This document shows, piece after piece, positions 33,405-42,673 of a stretch of DNA of 56,949 nucleotides. The notes below the pieces were generated by a model that ran no database searches, was not told the DNA's origin, and worked only from the letters and a program-made list of their open reading frames with translations. The translations under genes and the position numbers were made by a program. Each line of letters begins with the position of its first letter. Position 1 is the stretch's first letter. The stretch covers positions 1 through 56,949 of the forward strand of contig JAFVZL010000023.1 in assembly GCA_017508195.1 (NCBI GenBank). The letters run 5' to 3'. The DNA is from Clostridia bacterium (GTDB lineage Bacteria > Bacillota > Clostridia > Oscillospirales > CAG-272).

Positions 33405-34236
33405 TAAGGTAATAATTGAAACAAAGCAGCTCACTAAGAAATATGGCGATCTTCTTGTTCTTGACTCGATAGACGAGGTTATTTACGAGGGCGAGCAGGT
33501 TGCGATCATCGGCCCCTCGGGTAGCGGTAAGTCTACCTTCCTTCGCTGCCTTAACTGTATGGAAGACCCCACGAGCGGATCGATCTATTTTGAAAATGTA
33601 GATATAGCAGACACGAGAGTTGATATCAACGTTCACCGTGAGCATATAGGAATGGTATTCCAGCAGTTTAATCTCTTTAACAACAAGACGGTTATAGAGA
33701 ACATAATGCTCGCTCCCGTATACGTTGCAACAAAGAAGCTTAACAAGGAAAAGAGAATTAACTTCTTCAGAAAAATCGCAAATGTTTTCCGCAAGGAGAA
33801 AAAGCCTCTTATCGAGATCACCGCTACCAAGAAGAGTATAATAGAGAACGCAAGAGAGAATGCTATCGCACTTCTTCAGCGTATCGGTCTTGAGGATAAG
33901 GCTGACGTTTACCCCTCTACACTCTCGGGCGGACAAAAGCAGAGAGTTGCTATCGTCAGAGCCCTTGCGATGAATCCGAAGGTTATGCTCTTTGACGAGC
34001 CTACCTCGGCGCTCGACCCCGAGATGGTCGGTGAGGTTCTCGATCTTATGCGTGACCTTGCAAAGGACGGAATGACGATGGTTATCGTTACTCACGAGAT
34101 GGGCTTCGCACGAGAGGTTGCCGACAGAGTTCTGTTTATGGACGGCGGAGTGATAGCTGAGCAGGGAACACCCGAGGAGATATTCAAAAATCCGAAAAAC
34201 CCGAGGCTTCAGGAATTCCTCTCGAAGGTTCTGTAA
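33391..34236 (+). CDS. amino-acid ABC transporter ATP-binding protein
   Basis: The 281-residue ATPase has Walker [10 protein letters not shown] (about 42-50), Q-loop VFQQFNLF, signature LSGGQKQRV, Walker [14 protein letters not shown] and the H-loop VTHEMGFA, all intact. A GTG at 33391 is preferred: AAAGGAAG lies about ten bases before it, while a TTG at 33382 is too close. It overlaps the permease by 14 bases. About 30-35 extra residues ([18 protein letters not shown] ... KKSIIENA, about 115-150) interrupt the helical domain compared with GlnQ/HisP; their role is unknown. A perfect terminator follows. Confidence 0.93.
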   Translation: MKDSNKVIIETKQLTKKYGDLLVLDSIDEVIYEGEQVAIIGPSGSGKSTFLRCLNCMEDPTSGSIYFENVDIADTRVDINVHREHIGMVFQQFNLFNNKTVIENIMLAPVYVATKKLNKEKRINFFRKIANVFRKEKKPLIEITATKKSIIENARENAIALLQRIGLEDKADVYPSTLSGGQKQRVAIVRALAMNPKVMLFDEPTSALDPEMVGEVLDLMRDLAKDGMTMVIVTHEMGFAREVADRVLFMDGGVIAEQGTPEEIFKNPKNPRLQEFLSKVL

Positions 34237-34260
34237 ATTCAGGTGTACCCATATCTTATG

Positions 34261-34306
34261 AAAAAACAGAGTAAGAGCTTGTAGCTCTTACTCTGTTTTT
34301 TGCTTT
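34261..34306. terminator. bidirectional terminator after amino-acid transporter operon
   Basis: A 19-bp perfect stem (34261-34279 with 34283-34301) with a 3-base loop and A/T flanks serves both the transporter operon and the convergent rluD. Confidence 0.93.
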
Positions 34307-34335
34307 TATTTGCCGTGGTGATACTATCATCAAGC

Positions 34336-35277
34336 TTAGCCGAATTCCTTATCAAGAATATCGAGCACCGCCTTGAAATTCTCGGGCAGCTCACACTCGA
34401 AGGTCATTCGCTCTTTCGTTCTCGGGTGGGTGAGCGTCAGCCTTTTTGCGTGCAGCATCTGACCGTCAAAGAGCCGTGGATGCCTCTTTTCGATCTGCGT
34501 TTTAGTCTGGGGCCCGTATACCTCGTCACCGAGCAGGGCGTGACCCGTGTGCGACATATGCACCCTTATCTGATGCGTTCTTCCTGTTTCGAGCTTGAGC
34601 TTAAGATAGCTTATCTGCCCGTATGATCGCAGCAGCTCGTAGTGCGTTACCGCCTCTCTTGCGGATGCGCCGGGGGTGAGTATAACCGCCATTTTCTTTC
34701 TATCGACGGGGTGTCTGCCTATCGGAAGATCTACCGTACCGCTCTCACTTTTGAAGCCACCGCGCACTATCGCATGATATTCGCGGATGATGCCGTGATA
34801 GCTTAACTCCTCAGAGAGTGCTGCGTGCGCCATATCCGACTTTGCAACGACGAGCAGACCCGAGGTATCCTTATCTATTCTGTGTACTATGCCGGGACGC
34901 ATAACTCCGCCGATACCGGATAAGGAGTCCTTGCAGTGGTAGAGCAGTGCATTTACCAAAGTTCCGGAATAATTTCCCGGTGCCGGGTGCACCACCATTC
35001 CCGAGGGCTTATTAATAACTATTATGTCGCTGTCCTCGTAAACGATGTTAAGCGGTATATTTTCGGGCAAGCATTCGTATTCTACAGGCTCGGGTTGAAC
35101 GATCTCGATGGTGTCACCTGCCGATACCGAGTGCTTTTTCTCGACACGCCCCCCGTTTACCGTGACATCGCCCGACTCTATGAGCTTTACTGCCGCACTG
35201 CGTGATAACTCACCTACGCGCGCGACGAGAGAATCGAGCCTTGATCCCGCATCGGAGTCTTTCACGGTGTAGATCAT
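34336..35277 (-). CDS. rluD: RluA/RluD-family rRNA pseudouridine synthase
   Basis: The 313-residue enzyme makes pseudouridine in RNA, most likely 23S rRNA helix 69 by analogy with RluD; the exact sites are unproven. An S4 RNA-binding domain (about 12-70, DSLVARVGELSRSAAVKLI) is followed by the synthase core with catalytic Asp in HRIDKDTSGLL (about 134-144) and GRTHQIRVHM (about 222-231). Its ATG overlaps the lspA stop (ATGA), so the longer upstream frame is a shadow. Last gene of the ylmE-sepF-yggT-lspA-rluD cluster. Confidence 0.9.
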   Translation of the reverse strand: MIYTVKDSDAGSRLDSLVARVGELSRSAAVKLIESGDVTVNGGRVEKKHSVSAGDTIEIVQPEPVEYECLPENIPLNIVYEDSDIIVINKPSGMVVHPAPGNYSGTLVNALLYHCKDSLSGIGGVMRPGIVHRIDKDTSGLLVVAKSDMAHAALSEELSYHGIIREYHAIVRGGFKSESGTVDLPIGRHPVDRKKMAVILTPGASAREAVTHYELLRSYGQISYLKLKLETGRTHQIRVHMSHTGHALLGDEVYGPQTKTQIEKRHPRLFDGQMLHAKRLTLTHPRTKERMTFECELPENFKAVLDILDKEFG

Positions 35278-35861
35278 TCCGCATCCTCCGAGTCCTCTCT
35301 GTGGGCGTTGACCGAGGCTTGTCTTTCTTCTTCCTCCGCCTTTTTCTTGTTCTCTCGTGATTCGTTTACGATCTCGAGAATGAGCGCGAGTATAAGCAGT
35401 CCCGCTCCGACACAAACCAAGGAGTCCGCGCCGTTGAATACAGCGAAATTGATAAGCCTGAAATCGATAAAGTCAACTACGTAGCCGAGAGCAAGACGGT
35501 CGATCATATTGCCGATACCGCCGGAAATGATCATCGCAATGGATATTTCATAAAGCCTTCCGTTAGCGTGGCCGAGGAAGAGGTATAAAAGCATAGCAAC
35601 GATCGCAATAGTTGAAAAGGTGTTGAATACCCACGGTGCATCCTTCAGCATTCCGAATGCTGCGCCCGTGTTCTCAACGTAAGTAAGGTGAATTACCCCC
35701 TCAATAAGAGGGATCGTAGGCACAGGCTTGACGAATGCGACAGCGAGCACCTTGGTCAGCTGGTCTATGACCACACCGCCGATGAGTACCGCTATGTACA
35801 GAATATAATCTATAAGTCGCCTTTTTTTGAATGAGCGTGATAGTAGATCCTTGATTTTCAA
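35274..35861 (-). CDS. lspA: lipoprotein signal peptidase LspA
   Basis: LspA cleaves the signal peptide of lipid-modified prolipoproteins. The 195-residue product has about four helices with catalytic Asp motifs GGIGNMIDRLALGYVVDFID (about 120-139) and FNGADSLVCVG. The start is ambiguous: a TTG at 35861 has GGAGG at six bases, whereas an ATG at 35873 has only AAGGTG close by. I chose the TTG. A C-terminal tail of about 35 charged residues (ESRENKKKAEEEERQAS ...) is unusual in length. The neighbours yggT and sepF are cell-division-related. Confidence 0.9.
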   Translation of the reverse strand: MKIKDLLSRSFKKRRLIDYILYIAVLIGGVVIDQLTKVLAVAFVKPVPTIPLIEGVIHLTYVENTGAAFGMLKDAPWVFNTFSTIAIVAMLLYLFLGHANGRLYEISIAMIISGGIGNMIDRLALGYVVDFIDFRLINFAVFNGADSLVCVGAGLLILALILEIVNESRENKKKAEEEERQASVNAHREDSEDAE

Positions 35862-35918
35862 TAAATCCTCCATATAGCACCTTACCGCCATACTGAACAA
35901 AGCGTGGCGGTAAAGAAA

Positions 35919-36194
35919 TTATATTATGGGTAAAAACATAGTGAGTCCGGTTAATGCAAGATATGCAACCATAAAGGGAACGTCGAGAGGTGAATTCTCT
36001 GCAATATTAAACTTTGCAAATAAAAGACGGAAGGGAATTACTATCGGCTCCGTCAGAACCACGCAAAGCGAATAGAGCTTGTTCTCGGTGATGTCTACGA
36101 AGAATTGAAGCAACACGCGCATCAGCATCGCGAAGGACATCAGTGAGAGAAAAATCTCGACAACTTTGGCTATTATGTAAAGAACTGTTTCCAA
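35919..36194 (-). CDS. YggT family membrane protein
   Basis: The 91-residue protein has two hydrophobic segments (about 4-28 and 67-90) separated by the family motif LTEPIVIPFRLLF (about 49-61). YggT proteins are small membrane proteins of unclear function that occur next to sepF and ylmE. No divIVA gene is seen on its other side, unlike in many Bacillota. Confidence 0.88.
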   Translation of the reverse strand: METVLYIIAKVVEIFLSLMSFAMLMRVLLQFFVDITENKLYSLCVVLTEPIVIPFRLLFAKFNIAENSPLDVPFMVAYLALTGLTMFLPII

Positions 36195-36273
36195 ATTACA
36201 CTCTTTCTACGCTCCGTTTAAGAAATGTTGCTGATCGGGGCGAAATGAATTAGCAGATAAACAGAGTCTGTTA

Positions 36274-36684
36274 TCAAAGGTCGGAAACGTCAACTCCGGT
36301 GTGAGGGGTGATAATAAAGGTGGTCTTAGCAACCTTCTTGATCTCTCCGTCGGTGCAATAGGTCACACCGTTGACGAAATCGAGCATCCTTCCGATAGTG
36401 GCGCGGTCGAGAGCCTCGACGTTGAGTACGACGGTGCAGCCTGCGAGAAGACTGTCGGCTACTCCTGCGACATCCGCATAGGACTCGGGTCTGATGACCT
36501 TGAGCTCTACGCTCTCGTTCTTAGCCTCTATGCTCGCGTTTGCCTGCGCGTGCTCCTCAATCGTTTCGTTGGTGACGGTGGGAGTGGTGGGGTTGCCCGT
36601 GGACTCCTCGAATGGCTTGAATTCGATCTCCTCCTCCTTGGGCTCCTCACGTCTTGAAAATCTTCTTCTGAGTTCTTCAAACAT
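36274..36684 (-). CDS. sepF: cell division protein SepF
   Basis: SepF binds FtsZ filaments at midcell and can replace or assist FtsA. The 136-residue product has a charged N-terminus that may form the membrane-binding helix (MFEELRRRFSRRE), a Glu/Thr-rich linker (about 14-60) and the conserved domain starting LKVIRPESYADVAGVADSLLAG (parts: LKVIRPESYADV, AGVADSLLAG) and including FVNGVTYCTDGEIKKV. The domain is typical length. AAGGAG precedes the ATG. ftsZ is not in the window. Confidence 0.94.
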   Translation of the reverse strand: MFEELRRRFSRREEPKEEEIEFKPFEESTGNPTTPTVTNETIEEHAQANASIEAKNESVELKVIRPESYADVAGVADSLLAGCTVVLNVEALDRATIGRMLDFVNGVTYCTDGEIKKVAKTTFIITPHTGVDVSDL

Positions 36685-36704
36685 CGTATATATCTCCTTG
36701 AATT

Positions 36705-37394
36705 TTATCTTTTTTCAAATATTTTGTGTCCGATTCTTACTATCGTGGCGCCCTCTTCAATGGCTATGCGGTAGCTGTCCGACATACCCATGGACAGTGT
36801 GGGCTCTCCGCACCAACCGTGCTTTTCTCCGATGATGTCAAACAGCTTACGGGTGGCTCTCAGATACGGTCTGATATCCTCGGGATCCTCGCATACGGGG
36901 CCCATAGTCATAAGACCGGATACAGTGAGATGCGGCAGCTCCTTTACCTTAAGGTAAAATTCCTCGGCATCCTCAGGCATGATGCCGCCCTTGTTCGGCT
37001 CTCTTGCCGAATTTATCTCGATAAGCACGGGGATATTTCTGCCTATTGCCGCCGCACGCTTTTCTATCTCCAGAGCGAGCTCGTAGGATGAAAGCGAGTG
37101 GATCATATAGACGCTTTCTATTATTTGTCTGACCTTGTTTTTTTGCAGATTGCCTATCTCGTGGAGCCTCGGTGAGAATCCCGACTCCTTAAGTAGAGCT
37201 CCGCGCCTTACAAGCTCCTGCGGTCTGTTTTCGCCGATATCCGTGACTCCAAGTGCCGCGAGCGCAAGCAGCTCCTCATCCGTGCCGCTTTTCGTTACGG
37301 CAACGAGCGTGACGCTCTCCCTGCCACACCTCGATGCAAGCTCGCGCAGCTCGTCTGTCAGGCGTGCGTGGTTTTCTTTTATGTAGCTATACAA
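36705..37394 (-). CDS. ylmE: PLP homeostasis protein (YggS/YlmE family)
   Basis: The 229-residue protein is a PLP-binding protein of the YggS family that buffers pyridoxal phosphate. Motifs are VTLVAVTKSGTDEEL with PLP-lysine Lys (about 35), IGENRPQEL (about 55), HEIGNLQKNKVRQI, and SMGMSDSYRIAIEEGATIVRIG, split here SMGMSDSY and AIEEGATIVRIG. A TTG start at 37394 is supported by GGAGGTC at four bases. It is first in the ylmE-sepF-yggT-lspA-rluD cluster, with its own promoter. Confidence 0.92.
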   Translation of the reverse strand: MYSYIKENHARLTDELRELASRCGRESVTLVAVTKSGTDEELLALAALGVTDIGENRPQELVRRGALLKESGFSPRLHEIGNLQKNKVRQIIESVYMIHSLSSYELALEIEKRAAAIGRNIPVLIEINSAREPNKGGIMPEDAEEFYLKVKELPHLTVSGLMTMGPVCEDPEDIRPYLRATRKLFDIIGEKHGWCGEPTLSMGMSDSYRIAIEEGATIVRIGHKIFEKR

Positions 37395-37451
37395 GCCTGA
37401 CCTCCGAATTCTTTGTCCAACGTTTACGGGCAGTATTTTCTGCTATCTCTT

Positions 37452-37480
37452 ATTATACCAAAAGGCGGAACTCAAATCAA
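37452..37480 (-). promoter_or_regulatory. sigma-A promoter of ylmE-sepF-yggT-lspA-rluD
   Basis: Minus-strand TTGATT (37475-37480), a 17-base spacer and TATAAT (37452-37457), about 55 bases before the TTG start. Confidence 0.85.
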
Positions 37481-37553
37481 GACCTTTCTGTAAAAAAATG
37501 CAGCGCGCTCGCGCAATTATTCGTAGAAGTATTTTCACACGCGCGTAAATATC

Positions 37554-37582
37554 TTGACAAAACGCTCACAGTCCTATATAAT
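37554..37582 (+). promoter_or_regulatory. sigma-A promoter of 37650 gene and probably its downstream genes
   Basis: TTGACA (37554-37559), 17-base spacer, TATAAT (37577-37582). A small hairpin TGCCG/CGGCA followed by TTTTA (about 37599-37617) lies in the leader and could be a weak attenuator. Confidence 0.9.
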
Positions 37583-37649
37583 ATATGATGTAGTATTGTG
37601 CCGATAAACGGCATTTTACATTATCAAGTGCTGAAGGAGGACTGCGAGT

Positions 37650-38696
37650 ATGAGTAAGAGCGTGCGAAGCTTGATTATTATTATCGTAGCATCTGTGCTA
37701 GTTGTGAGCATGATCACGATTGCCGCAGTATATTCCGTCGGTGCTGCGCTTGAGCATGAAAGGTACAGAGAGATGCTTGAGCGAGTGACTCCTCTCGAGG
37801 ACGAGCGCCGTGATCTCACGTTATACCTTGAAAATATGGAGAAAAAGCTGTCCGAGCCTATTCCGGGCGGAGCAACGATGACTATCTCGCTTCTCGATCT
37901 TAACGAGGAGATGTACAGTCTGTTGTATCCGATGTTCCTCGATGCGGGTGACTTCAGAGAACCTGATGAGAATACGGGAAAGCGGGTCATGACCGCGACG
38001 CTGTGTCTTAGCCCCGAGGAGCTTCCCGGACTCGAGGGGAATATGACCCGTGATGAGTTTGACGAGATGATTTCCGCGGGCTTTTCTTCTGCGGTGTTTG
38101 TTAATCAGAGTAGTGCGGGTAATCTTTTCGGCTACCTTTACTCCTTCAGAAAGACTCTTGCACAAATGTCGATAGATATGCCCTCTGTGGCGTATTTCTC
38201 TACCGATCTTTATTCTCCCGAGCTCCACGATGCGACGCTTCTTGAATTTGGCATCGATGCTGTGATACACGAGGAGAACGATACAGAGAATCTTATAGGA
38301 CAGGATCTGGACAGCGATATATGGCGCATCGGTGCAGTTGGATGGAGCGGTGCGCAGGGCTCGAGTCTTAACGCCTTTAACGCACTTCTTATAGCAAACG
38401 GGGGTCTTTCGTTCGGTGTGGCTATCCACTACGCCTCAAGGCAGTTTGCTACTCATTTTGTGCCCGGTGACAGTGAGATGTCCTTCCGATCCATGCTCGG
38501 AACCTTTGGTTCTTCGGTAGAGGCGGGCGAGCTCCACGTTGACGGTGCTATCGAGGGCAGAGAAAATTACAGAAACTACCTCGAGCTTTATGCCCTTGCG
38601 ATGAAGGATTTTGAGCCTGAGAGACTTAAAATGCTCGCTAGAATTGACGAAATAGATGCGGCACTTGACGCAGTTTACAAGGAATACGAAAAATGA
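37650..38696 (+). CDS. membrane-anchored deacetylase-fold-like protein, catalytic residues apparently lost
   Basis: The 348-residue protein has one N-terminal membrane helix (about 7-32) and a large outside domain. The pattern MTISLLDLNEEMYSLLYPMFLDAG (given as MTISLLDLNEE, MYSLLYPMF), then VMTATLCLSPEEL, GNMTRDEFDEMISAGFSSAVF (parts GNMTRDEF, MISAGFSSAVF) resembles the start of NodB-type polysaccharide deacetylases, where the first strand normally ends in a Asp-Asp pair and MTWDQLKEL follows. Neither the Asp pair nor the HxxxH metal site is visible, so enzyme activity is doubtful. The fold call is inference and needs structure comparison. The AAGGAGG ribosome site is strong. A short C-terminal coil (about 325-348) ends it. 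Role unknown, maybe cell-wall binding. Confidence 0.5.
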   Translation: MSKSVRSLIIIIVASVLVVSMITIAAVYSVGAALEHERYREMLERVTPLEDERRDLTLYLENMEKKLSEPIPGGATMTISLLDLNEEMYSLLYPMFLDAGDFREPDENTGKRVMTATLCLSPEELPGLEGNMTRDEFDEMISAGFSSAVFVNQSSAGNLFGYLYSFRKTLAQMSIDMPSVAYFSTDLYSPELHDATLLEFGIDAVIHEENDTENLIGQDLDSDIWRIGAVGWSGAQGSSLNAFNALLIANGGLSFGVAIHYASRQFATHFVPGDSEMSFRSMLGTFGSSVEAGELHVDGAIEGRENYRNYLELYALAMKDFEPERLKMLARIDEIDAALDAVYKEYEK

Positions 38697-38778
38697 TTTC
38701 TATTCCGATACTGTTAATTGTTGCTGTTGCAATACGAGAATTAATTACAGTTTCGGTTAAATCTAAAACGGAGAGAAT

Positions 38779-39183
38779 ATGCACGAAAAGATAATGGGGG
38801 CGAGCCTGCCCTCTGTAATGGCTCTTGCCTATCTCGGTGATGCGAGGCACGCCTTGTATGTCAGAGAGATGTTAGTAAAATCGGGGCTCTCAAAGCCTAA
38901 GGACCTGAACCTTCGCTCTCTCGACTACGTGACCGCAGAGGCTCAGGCAGAGATGTACAGAAGAATAGAGCATCTGCTCACCGAGGACGAGCTCGACATT
39001 GTAAGGCGCGCGGGCAACTCTGGGCATCTTAACCGCCCAAAGCACGCATCCCCCGCTGATTACAGGGCGGCAACGGGCTTTGAGGCACTCGTGGGAATGC
39101 TTTATTATATTAACGATAACGAGAGGCTGACGATGCTTCTCGATCTTGCACATAAGACAAGTGATGAAGGAGAAGAAAAATGA
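38779..39183 (+). CDS. mrnC: Mini-ribonuclease III
   Basis: Mini-RNase III matures 23S rRNA in Bacillota. The 134-residue protein lacks the dsRNA-binding domain, as expected. It shows LAYLGDARHALYVRE (about 15-29), matching the family's LAYxGDAxYExYVRE with the catalytic Asp, KPKHASPADYRAATGFEALVGMLYY (parts: KHASPADYRA, TGFEALVGMLYY) with the second acidic residue, and a helical C-terminus. Its TGA overlaps hisS. The preceding 38697-38778 stretch holds no gene. Confidence 0.93.
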   Translation: MHEKIMGASLPSVMALAYLGDARHALYVREMLVKSGLSKPKDLNLRSLDYVTAEAQAEMYRRIEHLLTEDELDIVRRAGNSGHLNRPKHASPADYRAATGFEALVGMLYYINDNERLTMLLDLAHKTSDEGEEK

Positions 39184-40427
39184 TTCAGAGAATTAAGGGT
39201 ACTATGGATATTATGCCCGATGAAACACCGCTGTTCCGATATATAGAGGGCATCATGCGCGAGGAGGCGGAGAAGTACGGGTACGGAGAGATCCGAACTC
39301 CCACCTTTGAAAATACCGAGCTTTTCGTACGCGGAGTCGGTGACACTACCGACGTTGTGCAGAAGGAGATGTACACCTTTGCCGATCGCGACGAGCACAG
39401 ATCCATATCATTAAGACCCGAGGGCACCGCATCCGTTGCCAGAGCTATTATCGAGAACGGTAAGTGCTCGGACCCCATGCCCCTGAAATATTATTATATC
39501 ATCTCCTGCTTCCGTCACGAGAAGCCCCAGGCGGGCAGAAGCCGCGAGTTCTTCCAGTTCGGTACCGAGACCTTCGGTTCGGACAGCCCCGCATCCGATG
39601 CTACCGTTATCGCGCTTGCGGCATCGGTGCTTCGTCGACTCGGGCTCACCAACGTGAAGCTCCATATCAATTCCATAGGATGTAAGGAGTGCCGTCCGAA
39701 GTACCGCGAGGCACTCGTAGAGCACTTTGGTGCAAAGAAAAGTTGTCTTTGCGACACCTGCAAGGAGCGTCTTGACAAGAATCCGCTAAGACTTCTCGAC
39801 TGTAAAAATCCTGATTGTAAGGCTATTGCCGAGCTCGCACCCAAGACTGTCGAGCATCTTTGCGAGAGCTGCGAGAATAAATTCAAGATGCTTACCGCAG
39901 CACTTGACGCTATGGGCATAGAGTATGTGGTAGACCCCTCTATCGTGCGCGGTCTTGACTACTACACGGGTGCTGTGTTTGAGTTCATAGCAGAGGGCAT
40001 CGGTGCGCAGTCCACCGTCTGCGGCGGAGGCAGGTATGACGGACTTGTCGAGTCTCTCGGCGGTCCTAAGCTTTCCGGTATCGGCTTCGGAATGGGTATC
40101 ACGAGGCTCATTCTCGCCATGCGAGAGCTCGGTGTTGCGGATGTAGCACCCAAGCTTCCCAAGCTTTATATTGCTGCTCTCGGTGAGCGTGCTATGATAA
40201 AGGCTCTTGAGATAACCGAGAGACTGCGCCGCCTCGGAAGCTACGTTGAGTGCGACGTTGTCGGCAGAAGCCTTAAAGCGCAGATGAAGTATGCAAATAA
40301 GATAGGTGCTGAATACACCCTGATTATCGGTGATTCCGAGATAGACGCGGGTAAGGCTCAGCTTCGTAACATGAAGGACGGAGAGCAGAGAGAGGTCCTG
40401 CTCGATTCATTTGAGTTAGCATGGTAA
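39180..40427 (+). CDS. hisS: histidyl-tRNA synthetase
   Basis: The 415-residue class II synthetase has motif 2 FRHEKPQAGRSREFFQFGTE (about 110-129), the histidine-specific loops RGLDYYTGAVFEF (about 255-267) and GGGRYDGL, and motif 3 GIGFGMGITRLI (about 300-311). A zinc-ribbon-like cysteine cluster CLCDTCKERL ... CKNPDCK ... CESC (about 185-225) is inserted, as in many Clostridia. The anticodon-binding domain ends the chain. It overlaps mrnC by four bases and the next gene by seven. Confidence 0.95.
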   Translation: MIQRIKGTMDIMPDETPLFRYIEGIMREEAEKYGYGEIRTPTFENTELFVRGVGDTTDVVQKEMYTFADRDEHRSISLRPEGTASVARAIIENGKCSDPMPLKYYYIISCFRHEKPQAGRSREFFQFGTETFGSDSPASDATVIALAASVLRRLGLTNVKLHINSIGCKECRPKYREALVEHFGAKKSCLCDTCKERLDKNPLRLLDCKNPDCKAIAELAPKTVEHLCESCENKFKMLTAALDAMGIEYVVDPSIVRGLDYYTGAVFEFIAEGIGAQSTVCGGGRYDGLVESLGGPKLSGIGFGMGITRLILAMRELGVADVAPKLPKLYIAALGERAMIKALEITERLRRLGSYVECDVVGRSLKAQMKYANKIGAEYTLIIGDSEIDAGKAQLRNMKDGEQREVLLDSFELAW

Positions 40428-42673
40428 CTAAAAGACGCGAGGATTTCCTGCCCGTATCGGCAGAGGACGTCCATGACCGTGGATGGTCAGAGGTTGATTT
40501 CGTTTACGTGACGGGTGACGCATACGTCGATCACCCGTCTTTTGGCGTTGCAATAATATCGAGAGTGCTCGAGTCGCACGGCTTCCGCGTGGCTATTCTG
40601 TCACAGCCCGATTATAGGAGTGCCGATGACTTCAAGCGCTTTGGAAGACCGAGGCTGGGCTTTCTTGTGACAAGCGGTAATATCGACTCGATGGTCGCGC
40701 ATTATACCGTTTCAAAGAAAAAGAGAACAAGCGATTATTACTCGCCCGGCGGAAAAATGGGAGCAAGGCCCGACCGTGCCGTCATAGTATACACTAACAG
40801 GATAAGAGAGGCATACGGAGATGTTCCGATCATCATAGGCGGTCTTGAGGCATCGCTTCGCCGTTTCGCTCATTATGACTACTGGGACGATAAAGTCAGG
40901 CGCAGTGTGCTCGTTGATTCGCGCGCGGATATCCTCTCCTACGGAATGGGTGAGTCTAGCATTGTCAGGATTGCCGAGCTTCTCGATAAGGGCGTACCCG
41001 TGCGCAAAATTCGCGACGTTAAGGGTACCGTATGGCTAGGTAAGCGCGGTGATACCGTTCACTTTGATAAGATCGAGCTGCCCGACTATGACGTTATAAA
41101 AGAGGACAAGCGCGCTTATGCGCGCGCCTTTGCGATACAGTATAAGAACACCGACTCGGTACACGGCTCTGCCGTTGTCGAGTATTACGGTGACAAGATG
41201 CTTGTCGAGAATCCGCCGATGCCCCCTCTTTCGAGAGAGGAGTTGGATGCGGTCTACGCTTTACCCTACGCACGCGACTATCACCCCGATTACGAGTCTC
41301 AGGGCGGTGTACCCGCAATAACCGAGGTCAAGTTCTCCATCACGCATAACCGCGGGTGCTTCGGTGCCTGCAATTTCTGTGCGATAGCCTTCCATCAGGG
41401 ACGCGAGGTGCGCTCGAGGAGCGAGGAGAGTGTAATAGCCGAGGCTAAGAAAATAACCGAGATGCCGGATTTCAAGGGATACATAAACGACGTTGGCGGC
41501 CCGACCGCAAACTTCAGATATCCGTCCTGCGCCGAGCAGGCAAAGTGCGGTGTCTGTCCCTCAAAAAAGTGTTTAGCACCAACCCCGTGTAAGAATTTAA
41601 GGGTCGATCACACAGAATACGCCCATCTTCTTCGCGAGATAGAGAAGCTCCCGAAGATAAAGAAGGTATTCGTGCGCTCGGGTATCAGATTTGATTATCT
41701 TATGCTTGACGATGATGACACCTTCTTCCGTCAGCTGGTTACTCATCACGTTTCGGGGCAGCTTAAGGTTGCGCCTGAGCACTGCGCGCACTCCGCACTA
41801 ATGATGATGGGCAAGCCCGATATAGACGTCTTTGAGGCGTTCAAGAAGAAGTTCTTCGAGATCAGCCGTGAGGCAGGACTTGAACAATACCTCGTTCCTT
41901 ATCTTATGTCGAGCCACCCGGGAACCACTATGCGCGATGCGGTTGATATGGCACTGTGGCTTAAGGAGTGGGGCTATTCACCCGAGCAGGTGCAGGACTT
42001 TTACCCGACTCCGGGTACGATTTCTACCGTAATGTATTATACGGGTATTAACCCGATGACGGGCAAGAACGTCTACGTTACTACCGATTATCACGAAAAG
42101 CAGCTGCAAAGGGCGCTGCTTCAGTACTCGAGACCCGAGAATGCAAATCTTGTTCGCGAGGCTTTGACCCTTGCGGGCAGAGAGGATCTTATAGGCACAG
42201 GTCCCGAGTGCCTTGTCAGACCTACGAGGTCGGGCAGTGGTGAATATAAGCCTAAAAAGGGAAGGGGAGCTACCCCTAAGAAAACGGGCAACAAGCCCGA
42301 CAGACGCACTAGAGGAGAGTACGGTGATTCAACGGGCGTAAGAGGAAATGGCGCCGCTATGCAAACTAAAGGTGGCAAAAGTCGCACAAAAGACGCATCT
42401 TCGCGTTCCCGTTCGATGGGTGCGCGCCAAGATGAAAGGTTCTACCAACCTATCCTCGATGCTAAACGCCCGAAAAAGACCAAGCTCGAAAGAATATTCG
42501 GTGATGAGGCTACCGCCATCATGAGAGAGGCGGAAAGACTCGGCAGAGAGAGTAAGTCCTCGAAAAAGCGCGCCAACGGCAGCGCAGATAAGCACTCACG
42601 CACGGGCGAAGGTGCGAGATCAAAGTCGGGCGACGGAAGGAAGGGCCGCTCGGGCGGTGGAAGAAAACGCTAG
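40421..42673 (+). CDS. YgiQ family radical SAM protein
   Basis: The 750-residue protein is of the YgiQ type (UPF0313). The N-terminal half has a cobalamin-binding-like region (DFVYVTGDAYVDHPSFG, GFRVAILSQPDY), then the radical SAM cluster CFGACNFCAIAFHQGR (about 310-325, CxxxCxxC). Its biochemical role is unknown. The last 140 residues (about 600-750) form a very basic Lys/Arg/Ser/Gly-rich tail, about 100 residues more than the usual core, and probably disordered; RNA or nucleic-acid contact is a guess. It overlaps hisS slightly. Confidence 0.9.
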   Translation: MVTKRREDFLPVSAEDVHDRGWSEVDFVYVTGDAYVDHPSFGVAIISRVLESHGFRVAILSQPDYRSADDFKRFGRPRLGFLVTSGNIDSMVAHYTVSKKKRTSDYYSPGGKMGARPDRAVIVYTNRIREAYGDVPIIIGGLEASLRRFAHYDYWDDKVRRSVLVDSRADILSYGMGESSIVRIAELLDKGVPVRKIRDVKGTVWLGKRGDTVHFDKIELPDYDVIKEDKRAYARAFAIQYKNTDSVHGSAVVEYYGDKMLVENPPMPPLSREELDAVYALPYARDYHPDYESQGGVPAITEVKFSITHNRGCFGACNFCAIAFHQGREVRSRSEESVIAEAKKITEMPDFKGYINDVGGPTANFRYPSCAEQAKCGVCPSKKCLAPTPCKNLRVDHTEYAHLLREIEKLPKIKKVFVRSGIRFDYLMLDDDDTFFRQLVTHHVSGQLKVAPEHCAHSALMMMGKPDIDVFEAFKKKFFEISREAGLEQYLVPYLMSSHPGTTMRDAVDMALWLKEWGYSPEQVQDFYPTPGTISTVMYYTGINPMTGKNVYVTTDYHEKQLQRALLQYSRPENANLVREALTLAGREDLIGTGPECLVRPTRSGSGEYKPKKGRGATPKKTGNKPDRRTRGEYGDSTGVRGNGAAMQTKGGKSRTKDASSRSRSMGARQDERFYQPILDAKRPKKTKLERIFGDEATAIMREAERLGRESKSSKKRANGSADKHSRTGEGARSKSGDGRKGRSGGGRKR

